Made by a program: the position numbers and the translations under genes | Source of the DNA: Pseudomonas gregormendelii | Lineage (GTDB): Bacteria; Pseudomonadota; Gammaproteobacteria; Pseudomonadales; Pseudomonadaceae | Reading direction: 5' to 3' | DNA: 64,000 nucleotides | NCBI RefSeq assembly: GCF_017114825.1 | Contig: NZ_JADEVO010000005.1 | Location: 144,257-208,256 of the forward strand | The notes under the pieces: model-generated | What the model was told of the DNA's origin: nothing | The model's database searches: none | Seen by the model: the letters and a program-made list of their open reading frames with translations, nothing else | In this document: one piece after another, positions 1 to 10,174 of the stretch | Position numbering within the stretch: position 1 is the stretch's first letter | How the letters are laid out: each line of letters starts with the position of its first letter

Positions 1-945
1 TTCGTTACCCTGGAGCTGGAAATCGAAGGCGTGCCGATCATGCGTTCTTACACCATTTCCAGCTCGCCCTCTGTGCCGTACAGCTTCTCCGTGACCATCA
101 AGCGCGTGCCGGGGGGCAAGGTCTCGAACTGGTTGCACGACACTCTGCACGAAGGCCAGGAGCTGGCGGTGCACGGGCCGGTCGGGCTGTTCAACGCCAT
201 GGACTTTACCGCGCCAAAGGTCTTGTACCTCAGCGGTGGGGTCGGCATCACGCCAGTGATGTCCATGGCGCGCTGGTTCTACGACACCAACGGCAACGTC
301 GACATGGTGTTCATTCACAGCGCCCGTTCACCCAAGGACATCATCTACCACCGTGAGCTCGAACACATGGCGTCGCGGATCGACAACTTCAGCCTGCACC
401 TGATATGCGAGAAGCATGGTCTGGGTGAGCCTTGGGCGGGGTATCGCGGTTACCTGAACCACAAGATGCTGGAGCTGATGGCACCCGACTTCATGGAGCG
501 CGAAGTGTTCTGCTGCGGCCCGACGCCGTACATGAATGCGGTCAAGCGCATGCTTGAAGCGGTCGGCTTCGACATGTCGCGTTATCACGAAGAATCCTTC
601 GGTGCGACGCCACCGGAAGCCCGGGCGGATGCGGTGGAGCAGGCGGAAATTGCTGCCGACGCGCCGGAAGTTGATTTGGCGGATCTGCATCAGGTCGAAT
701 TTATCTCGTCCGGCAAGAGCATTCGTGTGGCACCCGGTGAAACCGTGCATGCGGCGGCGGCCAAGCTCGGTTTGCTGATTCCGAAGGCCTGCGGGATGGG
801 TATTTGCGGTACGTGCAAGGTGTTGAAATTGGGGGGCGAGGTGGAAATGGACCACAACGGCGGAATTACCGAAGAGGACGAAGCGGAAGGGTTCATCCTG
901 TCGTGCTGCAGCGTGCCGAAAGGGGACGTGCGCATTGAGTTTTAA
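1..945 (+). CDS. gbcB: Glycine betaine demethylase, reductase subunit (5' truncated by window edge)
   Basis: The open frame runs in from the left edge, so the N-terminus is missing. It encodes the electron-transfer partner of the Rieske oxygenase GbcA, which removes a methyl group from glycine betaine to give dimethylglycine and formaldehyde. The fragment shows the FAD-binding RSYTISS motif near residue 14, an NAD-binding stretch with SGGVGITPVMSM, the CCGPTPYMNA motif, and a C-terminal plant-type 2Fe-2S ferredoxin domain with CGMGICGTC at fragment residues 264-272 plus a later Cys near the end. Downstream ltaE, glyA and the sox genes match the gbc locus known in P. aeruginosa. The flavin-reductase plus ferredoxin layout is clear; the choice of GbcB over other such reductases rests on the neighbours. 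Confidence 0.9.
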   Translation, partial: FVTLELEIEGVPIMRSYTISSSPSVPYSFSVTIKRVPGGKVSNWLHDTLHEGQELAVHGPVGLFNAMDFTAPKVLYLSGGVGITPVMSMARWFYDTNGNVDMVFIHSARSPKDIIYHRELEHMASRIDNFSLHLICEKHGLGEPWAGYRGYLNHKMLELMAPDFMEREVFCCGPTPYMNAVKRMLEAVGFDMSRYHEESFGATPPEARADAVEQAEIAADAPEVDLADLHQVEFISSGKSIRVAPGETVHAAAAKLGLLIPKACGMGICGTCKVLKLGGEVEMDHNGGITEEDEAEGFILSCCSVPKGDVRIEF

Positions 946-998
946 TCGGCGTTGGTGATGACTGCTGATTGACCCTGCGGAACATGGATGACGAAATC

Positions 999-1143
999 TG
1001 TAGGAGCTGCCGAGTGCAACGAGGCTGCAATCTTTTGATCTTGACTTTAAAATCAAAATCAAAAGATCGCAGCCTCGTTGCACTCGACAGCTCCTACGGC
1101 TCCTACGGCTCCTACGGCTCCTACGGCTCCTACGGCTCCTACA
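999..1143. repeat. REPIN with terminal 9-bp tandem repeat
   Basis: Two inverted arms (999-1044 and about 1058-1097) carry the GTAGGAGCTGCC...GATCTTTTGATC type of REP. The arms are unusual in containing GTGCAACGAGG instead of the usual GCAGGCTGCG core. The right arm ends in CTCCTACGG, which is then repeated head to tail: 1091-1099, 1100-1108, 1109-1117, 1118-1126, 1127-1135 and a partial copy 1136-1142. The repeat reads as Ser-Tyr-Gly in one frame but no credible gene covers it. It lies between the convergent gbcB and ltaE stop codons. Confidence 0.9.
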
Positions 1144-1182
1144 GGTGCGCAGGTCCACAAGCAGGTACTGCAGAGGGAAAGC

Positions 1183-2223
1183 TTAGCGGGACATGACCTC
1201 GCGAATGTCCGCCGCCAATTCACGTACCCGTTCCTCCTCGGTGTCCCACGAGCACATGAAGCGCGCGCCGCCGTTGCCGATGAAGGTGTAGAAGCGCCAG
1301 CCCTTGGCGGTCAGTGCGGCGATGGCTGGTTCCGACAGTTGCAGGAACACGCCGTTGGCCTGCACCGGGAACATCAGTTCCACTCCTGGAATATCGCTGA
1401 CCAGCTCGGCCAGCAATTGCGCGCAATGGTTGGCGTGGCGGGCGTATTTGAGCCAGGCGTCGTTTTCCAGGATCCCGACCCAGGGGGCCGAGAGGAAGCG
1501 CATTTTCGAGGCCAACTGCCCGGCCTGCTTGCAGCGGTAGTCGAAGTCTTCGGCCAGTTTGTGGTTGAAAAACAGGATCGCTTCACCCACCGCCATGCCG
1601 TTTTTCGTACCGCCAAAGCACAGCACGTCGACACCGGCCTTCCAGGTCAGGTCCGCTGGAGAGCAGCCTAGAAAGGCGCAGGCGTTGGAGAATCGCGCGC
1701 CGTCCATGTGCAGGTTCAGGCCGAGCTCCTTGCAGGTGGCGCTGATGGCACGGATTTCTTCAGGGGTGTAGATGCTGCCGACTTCGGTGGCCTGGGTCAG
1801 GGTCACTACGCGGGGTTTTGGGTAGTGAATATCCTGGCGCTTGAGAGCGACTTCACGAATGGATGCCGGGGTCAGCTTGCCATTTTCGGTGCGCGCAACC
1901 AGCAGCTTGGAGCCGTTGGAGAAGAATTCGGGCGCGCCGCATTCGTCGGTCTCGACGTGGGCGGTTTCCGAGCAGATCACGCTGTGGTAACTCTGGCACA
2001 GCGACGACAGGGCCAGGGAGTTGGCAGCGGTGCCGTTGAAGGCGAAGAACACTTCGCAGTCGGTTTCGAACAGTTTGCGGAATTGATCGGACGCGCGTGC
2101 GGTCCATTCATCGTCGCCATAAGCGCGCTGGTGGCCGTGGTTGGCCTGCTCCATGGCAGCCCAGGCTTCAGGGCAGATACCGGAATAGTTGTCGCTGGCG
2201 AATTGTTGGCTCTTGTCGGTCAT
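1183..2223 (-). CDS. ltaE: Low-specificity L-threonine aldolase
   Basis: PLP enzyme (346 residues, usual length) that cleaves L-threonine and L-allo-threonine to glycine and acetaldehyde; some members also act on 3-hydroxy amino acids. Fold-type I features are visible: HMDGARF at residues 172-178 with the PLP-binding Asp, and FGGTKNG with the Schiff-base lysine at K207. It is read opposite to gbcB and the glyA-sox genes. Its place between gbcB and glyA fits a role in exchanging glycine, the end product of betaine and sarcosine breakdown, with threonine. ATG at 2223 opens with the family's usual N-terminus. The same gene sits at this place in the P. aeruginosa gbc region. Confidence 0.93.
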   Translation of the reverse strand: MTDKSQQFASDNYSGICPEAWAAMEQANHGHQRAYGDDEWTARASDQFRKLFETDCEVFFAFNGTAANSLALSSLCQSYHSVICSETAHVETDECGAPEFFSNGSKLLVARTENGKLTPASIREVALKRQDIHYPKPRVVTLTQATEVGSIYTPEEIRAISATCKELGLNLHMDGARFSNACAFLGCSPADLTWKAGVDVLCFGGTKNGMAVGEAILFFNHKLAEDFDYRCKQAGQLASKMRFLSAPWVGILENDAWLKYARHANHCAQLLAELVSDIPGVELMFPVQANGVFLQLSEPAIAALTAKGWRFYTFIGNGGARFMCSWDTEEERVRELAADIREVMSR

Positions 2224-2355
2224 GGCCGGCTTCCGTGATCGAAGCTCTTATGGTGAAGAGCATTCGTGGTCAATGATGGTGCGCACTTTACCGAAGATCG
2301 TCCGGGGAGCACACGGGATGTTGCTTTCGAAAAAATACAGCGTTGGCGGACAATT

Positions 2356-3072
2356 ATGCACATGACTCAGCGCGATGGTGCACTCGATCTGCTCAAGTGG
2401 CTGGCGCTTTTGAGCATGGTGCTCGATCACCTGCGATATGTCGGCGATTCCATTGATATCCTGTTTGCGCCGGGGCGATTGGCGTTCCCATGGTTCTGCC
2501 TGGCAATGGCTGCGAACCTGGCGCGGATGGGCGCATCCCGCGCCGGCACTCCGTGGCGGTATCTGTCGTGGTTGGTGGTGTTCAGCGCCATCAGCGAGAT
2601 CCCGTATCGGCTCTTCATGCCGGCGCCCGACACGCTGAACGTGCTGCCCACGCTGGTACTAGGGTTGTTGGTGGCGCGCGGCTGGCAGCAGCAAACGCTG
2701 GAATCGCGTCTACTCGCGCTGGGTGCATTGGTACTGGCTGCATTGTTCCCGGAACGACTGATGTTCGGGTTCTTCGGCGTGCTGTTGCCGCTGGCGATGC
2801 TGCTGGTGATCAGGCGGCCCTGGTATTACAGCCTGTTGCCTGGGGTGGTGGGCCTGGCGGCGAATCAATGGCAGGTGCTGTATCCGGCGGCGCAGTTTGG
2901 CAATGTCGCCGCCATCTGGGGCATTGTCACTTGTCTGATCGCGCCATGGCTGGGGATGGTCTTGTTGCGACATGCCAAACATCTCAAGCCTGCGCCGATG
3001 CGACGCTGGGCGTATGCGTTGTATCCGCTGCATTTCCTTGTGCTGTTACTCGTCCGCGAAATCATCGCTTAA
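2356..3072 (+). CDS. TraX-family integral membrane protein
   Basis: About 238 residues, nearly all hydrophobic, with around eight predicted membrane segments. The N-terminal pattern DLLKWLALLSMVLDHLRYVG (residues about 9-28 from ATG 2356) and the C-terminal RRWAYALYPLHFLVLL match the TraX family, an acyltransferase-like group first known from F-pilin N-acetylation but widespread on chromosomes, where the role is unknown. The frame is open further upstream, but the segment before 2356 looks non-coding; ATG at 2356 or 2362 is the likely start. It is divergent from ltaE and precedes glyA. No conjugation gene is nearby, so pilin acetylation is unlikely here. Function is unassigned. Confidence 0.8.
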   Translation: MHMTQRDGALDLLKWLALLSMVLDHLRYVGDSIDILFAPGRLAFPWFCLAMAANLARMGASRAGTPWRYLSWLVVFSAISEIPYRLFMPAPDTLNVLPTLVLGLLVARGWQQQTLESRLLALGALVLAALFPERLMFGFFGVLLPLAMLLVIRRPWYYSLLPGVVGLAANQWQVLYPAAQFGNVAAIWGIVTCLIAPWLGMVLLRHAKHLKPAPMRRWAYALYPLHFLVLLLVREIIA

Positions 3073-3176
3073 CCCTGTGGGAGCTGGCTTGCCAGCGATA
3101 GCGGCGTCACATCCGGCATTGATGGTGGCTGACCCACCGCCATCGCTGGCAAGCCAGCTCCCACAGGGTTTTTCGT
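3073..3176. repeat. REPIN, may also end TraX-like transcription
   Basis: Inverted REP arms at 3073-3099 and 3142-3168 (CCTGTGGGAGCTGGCTTGCC type) frame a 42-base loop that has its own small dyad. The right arm is followed directly by TTTTT, so the folded repeat can act as a terminator on the plus strand. The rest of the gap to glyA (3177-3354) should hold the glyA-sox promoter; I saw no convincing -35/-10 pair there. Confidence 0.85.
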
Positions 3177-3354
3177 TGATTTGAGGATCGTGTTCGGCAT
3201 GCCATTTCCGCCCATGTCGTAAACGCACCTTTGCGTGGCGTCCGTAGGCATTTGGCCTGTCTGCGCCGGTCATACCATCGCATCAAAGGGCACTGTCGCA
3301 ACACCAGTGCCTCACCGAGACGAATGGCGCATAGATGCCGCTGGGAGAGACGCG

Positions 3355-4608
<1,254 letters not shown>

Positions 4609-4631
4609 GCGCGGTTTTGGAGTAAATGACT

Positions 4632-5882
4632 ATGCAACGGTATTCGGGCTTCGGCCTCTTCAAACACTCCCTCAGCCATCACGAAAACTGGCAGAAAATG
4701 TGGCGCACGCCGACCCCTAAAAAGGTCTATGACGTGGTCATCGTCGGTGGTGGCGGGCATGGTCTCGCGACCGCCTACTACCTCGCCAAGGAACACGGCA
4801 TCACCAATGTGGCCGTGGTCGAGAAAGGCTGGCTGGGCGGCGGTAACACCGCGCGCAACACCACCATCGTTCGTTCCAACTACCTGTGGGACGAGTCGGC
4901 GCACCTGTACGAACACGCGATGAAACTGTGGGAAGGCCTGTCACAGGACCTGAACTACAACGTGATGTTCTCCCAGCGCGGCGTCTACAACCTGTGCCAC
5001 ACCCTGCAGGACATCCGTGATTCCGAGCGTCGGGTCAGCGCCAACCGCCTCAACGGCGTGGACGGTGAACTGCTCGATGCCAAGCAAGTGGCCGACGAGA
5101 TTCCATACCTCGACTGCTCGAAAAACACTCGCTACCCGGTGATGGGCGCCACTGTCCAGCGTCGCGGCGGCGTGGCCCGTCACGATGCCGTGGCCTGGGG
5201 CTTTGCCCGTGCCGCCGATGCACTGGGTGTGGACCTGATCCAGCAGACCGAAGTGATCGGCTTCCGCAAGGAAAACGGCGTGTGCATCGGCGTGGAAACC
5301 AACAAGGGCTTCATCGGCGCCAAGCGCGTCGGCGTGGTGACAGCCGGTAACTCCGGGCACATGGCAAAGCTGGCGGGTTTCCGTCTGCCGATCGAATCCC
5401 ACCCGCTGCAAGCGCTGGTGTCCGAGCCGATCAAGCCGATTATCGACAGCGTGATCATGTCCAACGCCGTACACGGTTACATCAGCCAGTCCGACAAGGG
5501 CGACCTGGTGATCGGCGCCGGTATCGACGGCTACAACGGCTACGGCCAGCGCGGTTCGTACCCGGTGATCGAGCACACCATCCAGGCCATCGTCGAGATG
5601 TTCCCGGTGTTGTCCCGCGTGCGCATGAACCGGCAGTGGGGTGGCATCGTCGACACCACGCCGGACGCCTGCCCGATCATTTCAAAAACCCCGGTGCCGA
5701 ACATGTTCTTCAACTGCGGTTGGGGCACCGGTGGCTTCAAGGCAACACCTGGCTCGGGCAACGTATTTGCCGCGAGCCTGGCCAAGGGTGAAATGCACCC
5801 ATTGGCTGCACCTTTCTCCATCGACCGTTTCCACAACGGTGCGTTGATCGATGAACACGGCGCTGCTGCGGTTGCCCACTAA
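4632..5882 (+). CDS. soxB: Heterotetrameric sarcosine oxidase, beta subunit
   Basis: 416 residues. Together with SoxA, SoxD and SoxG it oxidises sarcosine to glycine, passing the methyl carbon to THF and making hydrogen peroxide. The N-terminus holds the FAD dinucleotide-binding motif [18 protein letters not shown] (about residues 36-53). The [19 protein letters not shown] region contains the histidine region expected for covalent FMN attachment in this family. I prefer ATG 4632 over ATG 4626: the GGAG site lies 3 bases before the first but 9 before the second, and known SoxB proteins begin MQRYSG. It starts 23 bases after glyA and ends 14 bases before soxD, so the genes are surely co-transcribed. 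Confidence 0.95.
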   Translation: MQRYSGFGLFKHSLSHHENWQKMWRTPTPKKVYDVVIVGGGGHGLATAYYLAKEHGITNVAVVEKGWLGGGNTARNTTIVRSNYLWDESAHLYEHAMKLWEGLSQDLNYNVMFSQRGVYNLCHTLQDIRDSERRVSANRLNGVDGELLDAKQVADEIPYLDCSKNTRYPVMGATVQRRGGVARHDAVAWGFARAADALGVDLIQQTEVIGFRKENGVCIGVETNKGFIGAKRVGVVTAGNSGHMAKLAGFRLPIESHPLQALVSEPIKPIIDSVIMSNAVHGYISQSDKGDLVIGAGIDGYNGYGQRGSYPVIEHTIQAIVEMFPVLSRVRMNRQWGGIVDTTPDACPIISKTPVPNMFFNCGWGTGGFKATPGSGNVFAASLAKGEMHPLAAPFSIDRFHNGALIDEHGAAAVAH

Positions 5883-5896
5883 CAGGAGAAATCCCC

Positions 5897-6226
5897 ATGT
5901 TGCATATCTTCTGTCCTCACTGCGGCGAGCTGCGCTCCGAAGAGGAATTTCACGCATCCGGCCAGGCGCACATCCCGCGTCCACTGGACCCGAACTCCTG
6001 CACCGACGAGGAGTGGGGAGACTATATGTTCTTCCGCGATAACCCTCGCGGCCTGCACCACGAGCTGTGGATTCATGCCGCCGGTTGCCGTCAGTACTTC
6101 AACGCCACCCGCGACACCGTGACCTACGAAATTCTCGAAACCTACAAGATCGGCACCAAGCCACAATTCACCGACAAGACCGACAGCCCGAAAGCGGCCG
6201 CCACGGCTCTGGGAGAGAAGGTATGA
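5897..6226 (+). CDS. soxD: Heterotetrameric sarcosine oxidase, delta subunit
   Basis: 109 residues. The small zinc-binding subunit begins MLHIFCPHCGELRSEEEF; the CPHC pair plus a later cysteine (AAGCRQYF) and nearby histidine form the known Zn site of SoxD. It has no catalytic role of its own but is needed for the tetramer. The gene has a good AGGAGAAATCCCC site before ATG and its stop overlaps the soxA start in an ATGA motif (6223-6226), which points to translational coupling and matched subunit levels. Confidence 0.95.
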   Translation: MLHIFCPHCGELRSEEEFHASGQAHIPRPLDPNSCTDEEWGDYMFFRDNPRGLHHELWIHAAGCRQYFNATRDTVTYEILETYKIGTKPQFTDKTDSPKAAATALGEKV

Positions 6227-9200
6227 GCCAGATCAATCGCCTGTCCAACGGCGGACGCATCGACCGCAACAAAGTGCTGAGCTTCACGTTCAACGGCCAG
6301 AGCTACAAGGGCTATGAAGGTGACTCCCTGGCCGCCGCGCTGATCGCCAACGGCGTGGATATCATCGGTCGCAGCTTCAAGTATTCCCGCCCACGCGGCA
6401 TCTTCGCCGCAGGCGCTGAAGAGCCGAACGCAGTGCTGCAGATCGGCGCGACCGAAGCCACGCAGATACCTAACGTACGCGCCACGCAACAGGCCCTGTA
6501 TCAAGGCCTGGTCGCCACCAGCACCAACGGCTGGCCAAGCGTGAACAACGACATGATGGGCATTCTCGGCAAGGTCGGCGGCAAGCTGATGCCGCCGGGC
6601 TTTTACTACAAAACCTTCATGTACCCGCAATCGTTCTGGATGACCTACGAGAAGTACATTCGTAAGGCCGCAGGTCTTGGTCGATCGCCGACCGAGAACG
6701 ATCCGGACACCTACGACTACATGAACCAGCACTGTGACGTGCTGATCGTTGGCGGTGGCCCTGCTGGCCTGGCCGCGGCACTGGCGGCTGCGCGCAGCGG
6801 TGCCCGGGTGATCCTGGCCGATGAACAGGAAGAGTTCGGCGGCAGCCTGCTCGATTCCCGCGAAAGCCTCGACGGCAAGCCTGCCGTGGAATGGATCGCC
6901 AGCGTCATCGACGAACTGAAGAACACCCCTGACGTGCTGCTGTTGCCGCGTGCCACGGTCAACGGTTACCACGACCATAACTTCCTGACCATTCACGAGC
7001 GTCTCACCGATCACCTCGGCGACCGCGCTCCGATCGGCCAGGTGCGTCAACGCATTCACCGCGTCCGCGCCAAGCGCGTGGTGCTGGCGACCGGTGCTCA
7101 CGAGCGTCCGCTGGTCTACGGCAACAACGACGTGCCGGGCAACATGCTTGCCGGTGCCGTCTCGACTTACGTTCGCCGGTATGGCGTCGCACCCGGCAAA
7201 AAGCTGGTCCTGAGCACCAACAACGACCACGCCTATCGCGTGGCGCTGGATTGGCTCGATGCCAGCCTGCAAGTCGTGGCTATCGCTGACGCGCGCAGCA
7301 ATCCGCGCGGCGCGCTGGTGGAAGAGGCGCGCGCCAAAGGCATTCGCATCCTGACCGGCAGTGCCGTGATCGAGTCTCGCGGCACCAAGCGCGTGACTGG
7401 CGCGCGCATTGCTGCCATTGACGTCAAAGGGCACAAGGTCACCAGCCCCGGCGAATGGCTGGACTGCGACCTGGTGGTCAGCTCCGGCGGCTACAGCCCG
7501 GTGGTGCACCTGGCGTCGCACCTGGGAGGCAAGCCGACCTGGCGTGAAGACATCCTCGGTTTTGTACCGGGCGAGGCACCGCAAAAGCGCGTCTGCGTGG
7601 GCGGTATCAATGGCGTCTACGGTCTGGGTGATTCCCTGGCCGATGGTTTTGAAGGTGGCGCCCGTGCCGCCAGCGAAGCCGGTTTCGGGGTGGTCGAAGG
7701 TACTTTGCCTAAAGCCCTGAGCCGCCTCGAAGAGCCAACCCTGGCGCTGTTCCAGGTGCCCCACGAGAAGAATTCGGCCCGTGCACCCAAGCAATTTGTC
7801 GACTTCCAGAACGACGTCACCGCCGGTGGCATCGAACTGGCGACCCGCGAAGGTTTCGAGTCGGTTGAGCACGTCAAACGCTACACCGCACTGGGCTTCG
7901 GCACCGATCAGGGCAAGCTGGGTAACGTCAACGGCCTGGCCATCGCCGCCCGCTCGCTGAACGTCACCATCCCGCAGATGGGCACCACGATGTTCCGTCC
8001 CAACTACACGCCGGTGACTTTCGGTGCCGTAGCCGGTCGTCACTGTGGGCACATCTTCGAGCCTGTGCGTTTCACTGCATTGCATCACTGGCACGTGAAA
8101 AACGGCGCCGAGTTTGAAGACGTCGGCCAATGGAAACGCCCATGGTATTTCCCGAAAAACGGTGAAGACCTGCATGCCGCGGTCAAGCGCGAATGCAAGG
8201 CCGTGCGCGACAGCGTCGGTCTGCTGGATGCTTCGACCCTGGGCAAGATCGACATCCAGGGCCCGGACGCCCGCGAATTCCTCAACCGCATCTACACCAA
8301 CGCCTGGACCAAGCTCGATGTGGGCAAGGCGCGTTACGGCCTGATGTGCAAAGAAGACGGCATGGTTTTCGACGATGGCGTGACCGCTTGCCTGGCCGAC
8401 AACCATTTTGTGATGACCACCACCACCGGCGGCGCCGCTCGGGTACTGCAGTGGCTGGAAATTTACCAGCAGACCGAATGGCCAGGCCTGAAGGTGTACT
8501 TCACTTCAGTGACTGACCATTGGGCAACCATGACCCTGTCCGGCCCGAACAGCCGCAAGCTGCTCAGCCAGGTCACGGACATCGACTTGAGCAACGAAGC
8601 CTTCCCGTTCATGACCTGGAAAGAAGGCCTGGTCGGTGGCGTCCCGGCGCGGGTGTTCCGGATTTCGTTTACCGGCGAGCTGTCGTATGAAGTCAACGTG
8701 CAAGCCGACTACGCGATGGGCGTGCTGGAGAAAATCGTCGAGGCGGGCAAGCAGTACAACCTGACCCCGTATGGCACTGAAACCATGCACGTTCTGCGGG
8801 CCGAGAAGGGCTTCATTATCGTCGGCCAGGACACCGACGGTTCGATGACCCCGGATGACCTGAACATGGGCTGGTGTGTCGGTCGCACCAAACCGTTCTC
8901 GTGGATCGGCTGGCGCGGCATGAACCGCGAGGATTGTGTGCGCGATCAACGCAAACAGCTGGTTGGCCTGAAGCCGATCGATCCGACCAAATGGCTCCCT
9001 GAGGGTGCGCAGCTGGTGTTCAACACCAAGCAGGCGATCCCGATGAGCATGGTCGGCCACGTGACCTCCAGCTACGCGCACAACTCCCTGGGCTATTCGT
9101 TTGCCATGGGCGTGGTCAAGGGCGGCCTGAACCGCATGGGCGAGCGAGTGTTCGCCCCGCTGGCGGATGGCAGCGTGATCGAGGCGGAAATCGTTTCTTC

Positions 9201-9240
9201 GGTGTTCTTTGATCCGAAGGGCGAGCGCCAGAACATTTGA
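6223..9240 (+). CDS. soxA: Heterotetrameric sarcosine oxidase, alpha subunit
   Basis: 1005 residues, the usual size. The N-terminal part resembles a 2Fe-2S ferredoxin fold without the iron ligands and includes the KYSRPRGIFAAG stretch. Next comes an NAD-type dinucleotide fold (LIVGGGPAGLAAALAAA, near residues 172-188), and the C-terminal 400 or so residues are a GcvT-like aminomethyltransferase domain that binds THF and captures the methylene group. The frame is open 52 codons further upstream inside soxD, but the true start is ATG 6223, within the ATGA overlap and after GGGAGAAGGT. A 754-codon open frame on the opposite strand is only a GC-rich shadow. Confidence 0.96.
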   Translation: MSQINRLSNGGRIDRNKVLSFTFNGQSYKGYEGDSLAAALIANGVDIIGRSFKYSRPRGIFAAGAEEPNAVLQIGATEATQIPNVRATQQALYQGLVATSTNGWPSVNNDMMGILGKVGGKLMPPGFYYKTFMYPQSFWMTYEKYIRKAAGLGRSPTENDPDTYDYMNQHCDVLIVGGGPAGLAAALAAARSGARVILADEQEEFGGSLLDSRESLDGKPAVEWIASVIDELKNTPDVLLLPRATVNGYHDHNFLTIHERLTDHLGDRAPIGQVRQRIHRVRAKRVVLATGAHERPLVYGNNDVPGNMLAGAVSTYVRRYGVAPGKKLVLSTNNDHAYRVALDWLDASLQVVAIADARSNPRGALVEEARAKGIRILTGSAVIESRGTKRVTGARIAAIDVKGHKVTSPGEWLDCDLVVSSGGYSPVVHLASHLGGKPTWREDILGFVPGEAPQKRVCVGGINGVYGLGDSLADGFEGGARAASEAGFGVVEGTLPKALSRLEEPTLALFQVPHEKNSARAPKQFVDFQNDVTAGGIELATREGFESVEHVKRYTALGFGTDQGKLGNVNGLAIAARSLNVTIPQMGTTMFRPNYTPVTFGAVAGRHCGHIFEPVRFTALHHWHVKNGAEFEDVGQWKRPWYFPKNGEDLHAAVKRECKAVRDSVGLLDASTLGKIDIQGPDAREFLNRIYTNAWTKLDVGKARYGLMCKEDGMVFDDGVTACLADNHFVMTTTTGGAARVLQWLEIYQQTEWPGLKVYFTSVTDHWATMTLSGPNSRKLLSQVTDIDLSNEAFPFMTWKEGLVGGVPARVFRISFTGELSYEVNVQADYAMGVLEKIVEAGKQYNLTPYGTETMHVLRAEKGFIIVGQDTDGSMTPDDLNMGWCVGRTKPFSWIGWRGMNREDCVRDQRKQLVGLKPIDPTKWLPEGAQLVFNTKQAIPMSMVGHVTSSYAHNSLGYSFAMGVVKGGLNRMGERVFAPLADGSVIEAEIVSSVFFDPKGERQNI

Positions 9241-9269
9241 TGACCTCGAGATCTGTGGGCGGGCTACCA

Positions 9270-9337
9270 ATCGCTAGCAGGCTAGCTCCCACAGGGGAAC
9301 GCGGTTGAATGTGGGAGCTAGCCTGCTGGCGATGACG
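9270..9337. repeat. REPIN between soxA and soxG
   Basis: Two inverted REP units, 9270-9297 (ATCGCTAGCAGGCTAGCTCC) and 9309-9336 (TGTGGGAGCTAGCCTGCTGG), are separated by only about 12 bases. The pair stands inside the sox operon, so in the mRNA it would make a strong hairpin between soxA and soxG that could slow 3' decay of the upstream message or lower soxG relative to soxA. Confidence 0.88.
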
Positions 9338-9385
9338 GCAGTGCAGCCACCACAGGAACCAACAGAATTCAGGAACAGGTGCTTT

Positions 9386-10018
9386 ATGACCGCAGCCAAT
9401 GTGTACCAACAACGCCCAACCACCGGCGCCAAGGCCGAGTCGTCGTTGCATCATGCCGACCTCGCCAGCCTGGTAGGCAAGGGTCGCAAGAATGCCGGCG
9501 TGATCGTGCGTGAGAAGAAACTCCTCGGCCACCTGACCATCCGTGGCGATGGCCACGATGCCGCGTTTTCCGAAGGGGTGCACAAGGCCCTCGGCATTGA
9601 ATTGCCGGGCGCTCTGAGCGTGATCGTCAAGGGCGAGACCAGCCTGCAGTGGATGGGGCCGGATGAGTGGCTGCTGATCGTGCCGACCGGTGAAGAATTT
9701 GCCGCCGAGCAAAAGCTGCGTGAAGCGCTGGGTGATTTGCACATCCAGATCGTCAACGTCAGCAGCGGCCAGCAGATCCTCGAACTGAGCGGCCCGAATG
9801 TGCGCCAGGTCCTGATGAAATCGACCAGCTACGACGTGCACCCCAACAGCTTCCCGGTGGGCAAGGCCGTGGGCACGGTGTTCGCCAAGTCGCAACTGGT
9901 GATCCGCCATACCGCCGAAGACACCTGGGAGCTGCTGATCCGTCGCAGCTTCTCTGATTACTGGTGGTTGTGGTTGCAGGATGCCGCAGCCGAGTACGGC
10001 CTTAGCGTCCAGGCTTGA
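9386..10018 (+). CDS. soxG: Heterotetrameric sarcosine oxidase, gamma subunit
   Basis: 210 residues. SoxG is the fourth subunit, folded like a fragment of the GcvT/YgfZ family; it packs against the THF domain of SoxA. Family-like features include the PGALSVIVKGETSLQWMGPDEWL block and the C-terminal LLIRRSFSDYWWLWLQDAA. The open frame extends upstream through the REP repeat, but that part is repeat sequence; ATG 9386 follows CAGGAACAGG and gives the normal N-terminus. It is separated from soxA by 145 bases of repeat, unlike the tight spacing of soxB, soxD and soxA. Confidence 0.93.
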   Translation: MTAANVYQQRPTTGAKAESSLHHADLASLVGKGRKNAGVIVREKKLLGHLTIRGDGHDAAFSEGVHKALGIELPGALSVIVKGETSLQWMGPDEWLLIVPTGEEFAAEQKLREALGDLHIQIVNVSSGQQILELSGPNVRQVLMKSTSYDVHPNSFPVGKAVGTVFAKSQLVIRHTAEDTWELLIRRSFSDYWWLWLQDAAAEYGLSVQA

Positions 10019-10032
10019 TCACAACCGCTCAC

Positions 10033-10134
10033 CTGTAGGAGCGAGCGTGCTCGCGATGGACTTGAGGACGACGCGTTAACCCAGGCAGTACGCGTTATCG
10101 TTGGCGCCCATCGCGAGCAAGCTCGCTCCTACAG
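10033..10134. repeat. REPIN between soxG and purU
   Basis: Arms at 10033-10059 (CTGTAGGAGCGAGCGTGCTC...) and 10109-10134 (CATCGCGAGCAAGCTCGCTC...) are inverted copies separated by about 49 bases. This is a variant with GAGCGAGC rather than GAGCTGGC in the stem. It is the second REP pair inside this operon. Confidence 0.88.
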
Positions 10135-10174
10135 AGGTAGCGTCGTTTACCGATACCTCAGGAGTCACTGCACT

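Noticed and set aside
969..1196. Short frame with Ser-Tyr-Gly repeats
   Set aside because: Product of the 9-base tandem repeat; no ribosome site or conserved features.
1078..1671. Frame encoding a tandem peptide repeat and then a long tail
   Set aside because: The repeat part is the REPIN tandem array and the rest is antisense to ltaE.
6142..8406. 754-codon open frame opposite soxA
   Set aside because: Composition is that of a GC-rich antisense shadow with no recognisable domain; soxA on the plus strand is certain.
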